Assembly (NCBI GenBank): GCA_014380255.1
Contig: JACMKG010000028.1
Span: 1-11,440, forward strand
Length of the DNA stretch: 11,440 nt
DNA from: Prolixibacteraceae bacterium
GTDB lineage: Bacteria; Bacteroidota; Bacteroidia; Bacteroidales; Prolixibacteraceae
Direction of reading: 5' to 3'
This document shows positions 6,977 through 11,440 of the stretch, piece after piece. Made by a program: the position numbers and the translations under genes. Every line of letters begins with the position of its first letter. Position 1 is the stretch's first letter. Under the pieces are notes generated by a model, which saw only the letters and a program-made list of their open reading frames with translations, was not told the origin of the DNA and searched no databases.

Positions 6977-9367
6977 CTATTCATATCTCAGCGCCTCTAC
7001 AGGGTTCCGTGTGGCTGCTTTCCAGCTCTGCCAACTTACAGTCAGCAGGGCTATGACAATGGCCATCAATCCTGCCAGGGCGAAGATCCACCAGCTTAGA
7101 TCGGTCTTGTATGCAAAGTTCTCTAACCATTTGTGTGTGAAAAACCATGCGATGGGACAGGCCATCACGAAGGCAATCAGTACCCAGACCATGAAATCCT
7201 TGTTGAGCATGACCATCAATTCAAGGGCGGTGGCCCCGTTTACTTTCCTCACCCCGATTTCTTTCTTTCGTTGCAAGGCGATGAATGAGATGAGGCCGAA
7301 AAGCCCCAGGCAGCTGATAAAGATGGCTATCCCTGAAAAGATGCTGACCAGCCTGGATAGCTTCTTCTCGGCCTCATAAAAAGAGGCGATAGTCTGATCC
7401 ATAAACTGGTATTCAAAGATACTTGCAGGGAACTGCCGGTTGAAGATGCTCTCTATTTGAGAAAGGGTCGTTCTGAAATCTGTAGAGGCCATCTTGATGG
7501 CAGCCATCTGTGCCCCTCGCGGATCATTAAATATCAATACGGGTGTAAGGTCTTCCCGAAGCGATAGGGCATGGAAATCCTTTACCACGCCTACAATTTG
7601 TGAATTGGAATCAAAAACAGTGATTGTCTTACCTATGGCTGCTTCCGGATCATTGATTTTCATTAATCGCAGAAGTGTTTCATTGACCACCACCTGATGC
7701 CATGCTGAATCAGAGTCGCGCAAGTCTCTGCCTGCAACCAGTGACAAACCGAATGTTTGGATATATGTTTGATCTGCCGGCCTCATCACCACAGGGATAA
7801 ATGGAACTCCGGAACCAGGGAAGTTAAAGGCTCCTCTCCAGTTGCTGCCACTTGACGGGCTGTTTCCTGCCAGGCTGACATCCTTTATTCCTGCAATCTG
7901 TTCAAGTTGCCCCTGGAAAGCCTTCTTCTGAATGTGTGGCACGTCAGGCATCTGTATCATGACAATGGCTTCCTTGGAGAAACCCAGTGGCTGCGACTGG
8001 AAGAAGTTCAACTGCCTGACCACTACCAAGGTGCCTATGATCAGTACCAGGGAGATGACAAACTGAACGACAATCAAGCCGCGGCGAAGGGATAAGCCAC
8101 CCAGCCATTTGGTGGTGCTAGTATGATTTGCCAATGCCTGCATGGGCTGAAAGCCCGAAAGAACAAGCGCGGGATAAAAGCCTGCCAGGAAAGTTACTAC
8201 AACGGTAATAGCCAGAAGGAACAGGGGGACCAGCGGATCGCTGATCCAGTTCTCTGCCATCCTTAAATCCAGGATCTTCATAATGGCCGGGAAAAGAAAA
8301 TGTCCAAGTGCTACTGTCAGGAGCAGTGAAACGACTGTCAGGAATAAGGTCTCACCCATAAAACGGCGGATAAGCAGGTATTTACCCGCACCCAATATTT
8401 TGCGCACACCCACTTCTTTGGATCGTCTGGTGGATTGTGCAGTGGCCAGATTGATGAAATTGATGCAGGCGATAAGGAGCAGAAAAAGTCCTACGGCCGA
8501 TAAGCTGTAAATGGTAGTTTCAGTGGTGGTACGCCCATTATAATTCCCCAGCCGGGCGTCAAAATGTAGATCTTTTAGTGGCTGAAGCCGATAAACGCGC
8601 ATGGAGGCCTCATCGGGCGTCATGTTTTTCTTAATCAAGGCCGGGAATTTAGCCTCTGTCTGCGATGCATCTGCCCCTTCTTTTAGTAAGATATAGTGAT
8701 GCACTGACCATGAAACACTTACCCAGTCTGTGAATAGGCTTCCCCCAATGGCATTGGCGGTTGAAGAGGACAGTAATATCTTAAAAGGGAAATCGGTATT
8801 GTCAGGGAAATCCTTCATAATGCCCGTTAGCTTATAATCACCATTTTCGATGTTGATTACCCGTCCCAGCTGATCATGAACATTCGCTTCGTTAACGCCC
8901 AGCAGACGCCTTGCCACCGACTCGGTGAGCACAACGGAATAAGGGTCAGTGAGGGATTGCTGTGGATTTCCTGTTATCCATTCATAATCGAAGAGTTCAA
9001 AGAAAGCGGGAGAGACGAAGCCCATCCCGGTTTCCCGGTATACCTTATTGTCCAGCTTGATAATCCCGTTATTGAAGAAGTTTACTGTTGCTGACTCTTC
9101 CACCTCGGGGAAATCTTTTACAGCTTCACCAAGAGGGTAGGGGGCACAACCCAGCATATCACTGCCCTCGCCAAGGATGTTGGTCGTGATCCTGTAAATG
9201 CGGTCTGCTTTTGTATGGAAGGTGTCAAAAGACAACTCATATCGTATAATCAGAAACACCATCAGGCAGCAGGTCATTCCAAGGGTAAGCCCGATCATGT
9301 TAAGTAATGTATGTGCTTTGTTTCGCATAAGGCTGCGAAAGGCTGTCGTAAATATGTTGCTACGCAT
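6977..9367 (-). CDS. FtsX/MacB-type ABC transporter permease (permease 1), 796 aa
   Basis: This is the first permease after the ATPase. The N-terminus MRSNIFTTAFRSLMRNK is a basic helix before TM1 (about 21-42, LLNMIGLTLGMTCCLMVFLII). The periplasmic domain spans about 44-285. TM2 is near 286-305 with CINFINLATAQSTRRSKEVGVRKILGAG (301-328). TM3 is near 341-361, TM4 near 380-402 and TM5 near 431-451. The second periplasmic domain (about 453-674) carries VAGRDL (544-549) and VKDFHALSL (595-603). TM6 is near 676-697, then KKEIGVRKVNGAT (701-713), TM7 near 728-745, TM8 near 758-778 and the tail NPVEALRYE. The predicted role is the inner-membrane part of an ATP-driven exporter; the substrate is not deducible. 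A 442-base spacer holding a leader module separates it from the ATPase, so it may have its own control. Confidence 0.96.
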   Translation of the reverse strand: MRSNIFTTAFRSLMRNKAHTLLNMIGLTLGMTCCLMVFLIIRYELSFDTFHTKADRIYRITTNILGEGSDMLGCAPYPLGEAVKDFPEVEESATVNFFNNGIIKLDNKVYRETGMGFVSPAFFELFDYEWITGNPQQSLTDPYSVVLTESVARRLLGVNEANVHDQLGRVINIENGDYKLTGIMKDFPDNTDFPFKILLSSSTANAIGGSLFTDWVSVSWSVHHYILLKEGADASQTEAKFPALIKKNMTPDEASMRVYRLQPLKDLHFDARLGNYNGRTTTETTIYSLSAVGLFLLLIACINFINLATAQSTRRSKEVGVRKILGAGKYLLIRRFMGETLFLTVVSLLLTVALGHFLFPAIMKILDLRMAENWISDPLVPLFLLAITVVVTFLAGFYPALVLSGFQPMQALANHTSTTKWLGGLSLRRGLIVVQFVISLVLIIGTLVVVRQLNFFQSQPLGFSKEAIVMIQMPDVPHIQKKAFQGQLEQIAGIKDVSLAGNSPSSGSNWRGAFNFPGSGVPFIPVVMRPADQTYIQTFGLSLVAGRDLRDSDSAWHQVVVNETLLRLMKINDPEAAIGKTITVFDSNSQIVGVVKDFHALSLREDLTPVLIFNDPRGAQMAAIKMASTDFRTTLSQIESIFNRQFPASIFEYQFMDQTIASFYEAEKKLSRLVSIFSGIAIFISCLGLFGLISFIALQRKKEIGVRKVNGATALELMVMLNKDFMVWVLIAFVMACPIAWFFTHKWLENFAYKTDLSWWIFALAGLMAIVIALLTVSWQSWKAATRNPVEALRYE

Positions 9368-9424
9368 ATATTGAATGATTTATGTGATTAATATATTGAC
9401 TATTAGACGATTTACGATTTACTA

Positions 9425-9571
9425 TTTCCGCTCTGAACATCGAATTAGCCTTTTCGTCCGCAACAGCATTTGCTCTTGGCACAACACCTTTCGCGGACGG
9501 TGGGGACGTTGTCATTGCATGTACTACTAAGGTTTAAAAATTTGCAAGATGGTTTCTATTGCAAGCCCTTT
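9425..9571 (-). promoter_or_regulatory. Leader module, copy A, upstream of permease 1
   Basis: This stretch shares five blocks, in the same order, with 10748-10892. They are TTTCCGCTCT (9425), CGTCCGCAACA followed by CATTTGCTCTT (9455-9477), GCGGACGG (9493-9500), CTACTAAGGTT (9524-9534) and TTGCAAGCCCTT (9559-9570). CGTCCGC (9455-9461) and GCGGACG (9493-9499) form a perfect 7-base inverted repeat with a 31-base loop. In transcript sense it lies about 60-200 bases before the permease 1 start. It could be a 5' leader RNA hairpin, an operator or promoter module, or a small dispersed repeat. No -33/-7 promoter of the Bacteroidota type was recognised inside it. Confidence 0.6.
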
Positions 9572-9657
9572 TCCCATTTCTTATTCTTTATTTTCTTTCT
9601 TGACCATTGGTTATTCATTATTCGACATTGGATATTTTATTAACGATTACCGATTTT

Positions 9658-9706
9658 AACCATCCAACCCTTTCAACAATTTAACCATCTAACCATTCAG
9701 CCATTT
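9658..9706. repeat. Degenerate 8-base tandem words (AACCATCT type)
   Basis: Six consecutive near-copies can be read: AACCATCC, AACCCTTT, CAACAATTT, AACCATCT, AACCATTC, AGCCATTT. Related words occur at 11028-11099. The flanking parts of this spacer (9572-9657 and 9707-9732) hold only AT-rich sequence and similar words such as GTTATTCATTATTCGACATT, and no gene was found there. Confidence 0.6.
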
Positions 9707-9778
9707 CCCTTTACCCCATTAATTCCGCAGGCAAATAGTAAATTGTAAATTGTCTAATAGTAAATGGCAATAAAGCAC

Positions 9779-9808
9779 TGCCTACTGCAACTGCCCACTG
9801 ACCACTGC
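9779..9808. repeat. CTGCAACTGCCCACTGACCACTGC word block next to the ATPase stop
   Basis: This block touches the ATPase stop codon. It carries the same GACCACTGC / GCAACTG words found in the two spacer elements after permease 3 (about 1775-1798) and permease 2 (about 4337-4356). All three lie just 3' of a stop codon in the transcribed direction. Confidence 0.5.
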
Positions 9809-9809
9809 T

Positions 9810-10508
9810 TTATCCCGCCATTTCTCCCATTCGCATCTTTACCTCTTCTGTGATCACTTGTCCGTCGAACAGATTAATCACCCTGTGGGCAAACTCTGAG
9901 TCATGCATCGAGTGAGTAACCATCACGATGGTGGTGCCTTCCCGGTTGAGTTCTGTGAGCAGGTTCATTACTTCCAACCCGTTTTTAGAGTCCAGGTTAC
10001 CCGTAGGCTCATCAGCCAGGATAAGCTTCGGATTAGCCACTACAGCCCGTGCAATGGCCACACGCTGCTGCTGTCCGCCCGATAGCTGCTGGGGAAAATG
10101 ATTCTTTCGGTGACTGATTTTCATCCTTTCCAGCACTTTCTCTACCATCTCCCGGCGCTCTTTTGCGCTCAACTTAAGGTAGATAAGGGGAAGTTCCACG
10201 TTTTCATACACGTTGAGCTCATCGATAAGGTTAAAGCTCTGGAATACGAACCCAATGTTGCCCTTGCGCAACAGGGTGCGGTTGCGTTCCTTGAAGCCGC
10301 CCACTTCCTGGTTGTCGAAATAATACTCGCCCGAGGTGGGATTGTCCAGCAACCCGATGATGTTTAGTAAAGTCGACTTGCCGCAGCCCGACGGGCCCAT
10401 GATGGCTACAAATTCGCCCTTCTGAATGTGAAGGTTCACCTGGTTCAACGCACTGGTTTCAATCTCTTCCGTGCGAAACACTTTGTTAAGGTTAACTGTC
10501 TTGATCAT
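9810..10508 (-). CDS. ABC transporter ATP-binding protein, LolD/MacB-like (232 aa)
   Basis: This is a complete nucleotide-binding domain. It has Walker [10 protein letters not shown] at residues 38-46, the Q-loop glutamine at 90 (FVFQSFNL), the signature LSGGQ at 142-146, Walker B LILADE at 162-167, the D-loop NLDS at 171-174 and the switch histidine H199 (MVTHS). All catalytic residues are present. The length and the wording [19 protein letters not shown] and TTIVMVTHS are typical of the LolD/MacB/FtsE group, which serve FtsX-type permeases. It should act as a cytoplasmic dimer powering the downstream permeases. It is the only ATPase visible for four permeases, so sharing is likely (inference). 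The ATG at 10508 is supported by the normal family start. A 32-codon ORF ends two bases before it. Confidence 0.97.
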   Translation of the reverse strand: MIKTVNLNKVFRTEEIETSALNQVNLHIQKGEFVAIMGPSGCGKSTLLNIIGLLDNPTSGEYYFDNQEVGGFKERNRTLLRKGNIGFVFQSFNLIDELNVYENVELPLIYLKLSAKERREMVEKVLERMKISHRKNHFPQQLSGGQQQRVAIARAVVANPKLILADEPTGNLDSKNGLEVMNLLTELNREGTTIVMVTHSMHDSEFAHRVINLFDGQVITEEVKMRMGEMAG

Positions 10509-10510
10509 AT

Positions 10511-10609
10511 CTAGCTTTTTTGTAGAAAAGTGTAAAGCATAGCGATAACTTTACCTGTTCCTTGTTTTTTATTATCTTTTGTTGAACGCAATTGTAAATA
10601 CTTATTCAT
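10511..10609 (-). CDS. Possible small leader ORF (32 aa) abutting the ATPase start
   Basis: On the minus strand an ATG at 10609 opens 32 codons (MNKYLQLRSTK..., then a more hydrophobic end AMLYTFLQKS) closing with TAG at 10513-10511. That leaves a gap of two bases before the ATPase ATG, in another frame. A purine-rich AGGAAG stretch sits just upstream of its ATG. The spacing would suit translational coupling of the ATPase. The length is short enough to arise by chance, no family is recognised, and no equivalent is present before permease 1. Confidence 0.3.
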   Translation of the reverse strand: MNKYLQLRSTKDNKKQGTGKVIAMLYTFLQKS

Positions 10610-10747
10610 TTCTTCCTTCTGCCAGGCTGTCCTGCAATCCTACTGCTTCTGTTCAATGCAGGCATCGGGTCCTGTGACTTCCAGTCGCAGTGTATATCCT
10701 GCCAAGCACCGGTAACGTCATGAAATAATTGACAATAAATATGTTGT
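10610..10747. other. Spacer part without recognised gene
   Basis: No ORF or known site was recognised here. The only structure noted is a weak inverted repeat CCTGCA (10631-10636) / TGCAGG (10657-10662) with a 20-base loop. It lies between the possible small ORF and the leader module. Confidence 0.5.
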
Positions 10748-10892
10748 TTTCCGCTCTATGCATTATTCCAGATCTTCCGTCCGCAACAACATTTGCTCTT
10801 TGTTTATCATCCTGCGCGGACGGGTGTCACCTCTGTTTTCATTAGCTACTAAGGTTAAAAAAAATTCAATAAGGTTCTTTTGCAAGCCCTTC
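10748..10892 (-). promoter_or_regulatory. Leader module, copy B, upstream of the ATPase
   Basis: It has the same five blocks as 9425-9571: TTTCCGCTCT (10748), CGTCCGCAACA + CATTTGCTCTT (10778-10800), GCGGACGG (10816-10823), CTACTAAGGTT (10846-10856) and TTGCAAGCCCTT (10880-10891). Offsets from the first block are 30, 68, 98 and 132, against 30, 68, 99 and 134 in copy A. The inverted repeat is one base pair longer here (CCGTCCGC 10777-10784 / GCGGACGG 10816-10823), and the loop is again 31 bases. In transcript sense it lies about 240-385 bases before the ATPase start. No function can be assigned from one locus. Confidence 0.6.
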
Positions 10893-10900
10893 TTTTCCAC

Positions 10901-10942
10901 TTCCTTATTTCTTATTTTATGTTCCTTATTTCTTATTTTTTG
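10901..10942. repeat. Two tandem 21-base AT-rich units
   Basis: TTCCTTATTTCTTATTTTAT(G) at 10901-10921 is followed directly by TTCCTTATTTCTTATTTTTT(G), with one difference. A looser version of the same wording (CCCATTTCTTATTCTTTATT) follows copy A at about 9573-9592, so the similarity between the two spacers reaches beyond the leader module core. Confidence 0.7.
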
Positions 10943-10952
10943 TTGTTTCTAT

Positions 10953-10972
10953 GGCCACGATGTATCGTGGCC
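10953..10972. repeat. 20-base palindrome, GGCCACGAT / ATCGTGGCC
   Basis: Perfect 9-base arms surround a two-base centre (GT); as RNA it would form a 7-base GC-rich stem with a 6-base loop. In the transcribed direction it is followed by A-rich sequence, not a T-run, so it does not look like an intrinsic terminator for the adaptor gene. A protein-binding site or a short palindromic repeat is possible. Confidence 0.6.
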
Positions 10973-11027
10973 TTACGGGCGTTCTGCATACTATCATCGA
11001 TCCCGTTGGATGATGATCCTGCTTTTT

Positions 11028-11099
11028 TCCAACCCTTCAAACTTTTCTTCTAACCTTTTCAAACTCTTTTCTCAAACTCTTCCAACCCTTTTCCAACCC
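11028..11099. repeat. Degenerate pyrimidine-rich word repeat directly after the adaptor stop
   Basis: The plus strand is a string of near-repeats such as CCAACCCTTC, AAACTTTTC, TAACCTTTTC, AAACTCTTTTC, CAAACTCTTC, CAACCCTTTTC, CAACCCC, ending at the stop of the adaptor gene. It is related in wording to 9658-9706. Between it and the palindrome (10973-11027) there is only a weak hairpin, ATCATC (10993-10998) / GATGAT (11009-11014). Confidence 0.6.
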
Positions 11100-11440
11100 C
11101 TACCTGAAGCTCACCCTCTCATTCTCCCCAAACATCTCGTACCCCGAGGTGATCACCTTCTCGCCGGCATTCAGGCCTTCAAGCACTTCGTAGTACTGCG
11201 GGTTCTGCTTGCCAATGCGGATAGGGCGCTTAACAGCTTCCGTTTCATCTTCGTTAAGCACAAAGACCCATTGGCCGCCGGTACTCTGGAAGAAGCCCCC
11301 GCGAGGGATCATCAGTGCCTTCTGCGATTCACCCAATTCAAGTTTCACATGATAAGTCTGACCGGTACGCACATTCTCAGGCGATTGCCCTTCAAAGACC
11401 AGGTCAATCTTGAACTGCCCGTCACGTACATCCGGGTATA
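11100..11440 (-). CDS. Periplasmic adaptor subunit (HlyD/MacA family), C-terminal 112 residues
   Basis: The frame is open from the right window edge (first full codon TAC at 11438-11436, reading YPDVRDGQFKIDLVF...) to TAG at 11102-11100. A GTG inside (11372) is not the start; the gene continues outside the window. ENVRTGQTYHVKLELGE is the end of the beta-barrel domain, where RTGQ resembles the usual R(P/T)G(M/Q) turn. ALMIPRGGFFQSTGGQWVFVLNEDETEAVKRPIRIGKQNPQYYEVLEGLNAGEKVITSGYE is the membrane-proximal domain, with the typical P-x-x-A/G-x-F and GLxxGExVIxSG patterns. Such adaptors bridge an inner-membrane MacB-type permease and a TolC-type channel. The preceding alpha-hairpin and lipoyl domains are off-window. 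It is the promoter-proximal gene seen here, but a 591-base spacer separates it from the ATPase, so co-transcription is not certain. Confidence 0.93.
   Translation of the reverse strand, partial: YPDVRDGQFKIDLVFEGQSPENVRTGQTYHVKLELGESQKALMIPRGGFFQSTGGQWVFVLNEDETEAVKRPIRIGKQNPQYYEVLEGLNAGEKVITSGYEMFGENERVSFR

Larger units (their letters stand above)
9401..9759. repeat. Segment bounded by a 27-base imperfect inverted repeat
   Basis: Positions 9401-9427 (starting TATTAGACGATTTACG) and 9733-9759 (ending TTGTCTAATA) are inverted copies that match at 25 of 27 positions. Together they enclose about 305 bases holding one leader module and low-complexity words. No transposase and no obvious target-site duplication is seen at the edges. 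The arms are themselves built of near-repeats (TTTACGATTTAC; GTAAATTGTAAATTG). They could therefore be the ends of a miniature mobile element, or two occurrences of a spacer word common in this genome. Confidence 0.5.

Noticed and set aside
6909..7379. 156-codon plus-strand ORF
   Set aside because: It is antisense to the 3' end of permease 1 and starts inside the repeat element; no family features.
9360..9515. 51-codon minus-strand ORF running through leader module A and ending inside the start of permease 1
   Set aside because: The equivalent ATG in module B (10842) opens only 11 codons and crosses the shared arms in another frame, so a conserved leader peptide is not supported.
9559..9576. 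Possible sigma-54 promoter (minus strand, TTGCAA with a GG ten bases before the GC)
   Set aside because: The -24 half is weak (GGGAAAA instead of TGGCACG), and in module B the GG is 13 bases away, so the spacing is not kept.
10953..10972. Intrinsic terminator for the adaptor gene
   Set aside because: The stem is good, but the following transcript sequence is A-rich with no U-run.
1..11440. CRISPR array, tRNA, rRNA or transposase gene
   Set aside because: No regularly spaced identical repeats, no tRNA- or rRNA-like segments, and no transposase reading frame were seen.

Overview
The window is part of a single exporter locus. Every convincing gene lies on the minus strand, so transcription runs from high to low coordinates. 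The order is: the C-terminal end of a periplasmic adaptor (HlyD/MacA type), a LolD/MacB-like ABC ATPase, and then a row of four large FtsX/MacB-type permeases, the last of which runs off the left edge. Permeases of about 795 residues with two periplasmic domains and two FtsX modules, starts without a clear Shine-Dalgarno, and AT-rich spacers point to Bacteroidota, most likely an environmental member. This is inferred from family knowledge; no rRNA or taxonomic marker is present.

Layout in transcription order. 11440-11100: adaptor C-terminus (partial). 11099-10509: a 591-base spacer holding a purine-rich degenerate repeat, a 20-base palindrome, a 21-base direct repeat, one copy of a conserved leader module, and a possible 32-codon ORF directly before the ATPase. 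10508-9810: ATPase. 9809-9368: a 442-base spacer holding short-word repeats, a second copy of the leader module, and a pair of 27-base imperfect inverted repeats. 9367-6977: permease 1. 6976-6790: a short spacer with an inverted-repeat element and a 15-codon relic of another permease C-terminus. 6789-4396: permease 2. 4395-4219: spacer with an element shared with the next spacer. 4218-1837: permease 3. 1836-1643: second copy of that spacer element. 1642-1: permease 4, C-terminus missing.

How the genes work together. The ATPase would sit at the inner membrane and drive an MacB-like permease, whose periplasmic domains pass conformational energy to the adaptor and, through it, to a TolC-like outer-membrane channel (not in the window). 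Each permease carries both FtsX halves in one chain. A plausible reading, by inference, is therefore that one ATPase and one adaptor are shared by several alternative permeases. The substrates cannot be told from sequence.

The features most worth a second look are not in the core genes: a colinear leader module of about 145 bases that occurs upstream of both the ATPase and permease 1, with a fixed 31-base loop between inverted arms; the relic permease tail; the near-identical C-terminal tails of permeases that otherwise look divergent; and the spacer elements built of 7-9-base words. No tRNA, rRNA, CRISPR array, transposase or canonical rho-independent terminator was seen.
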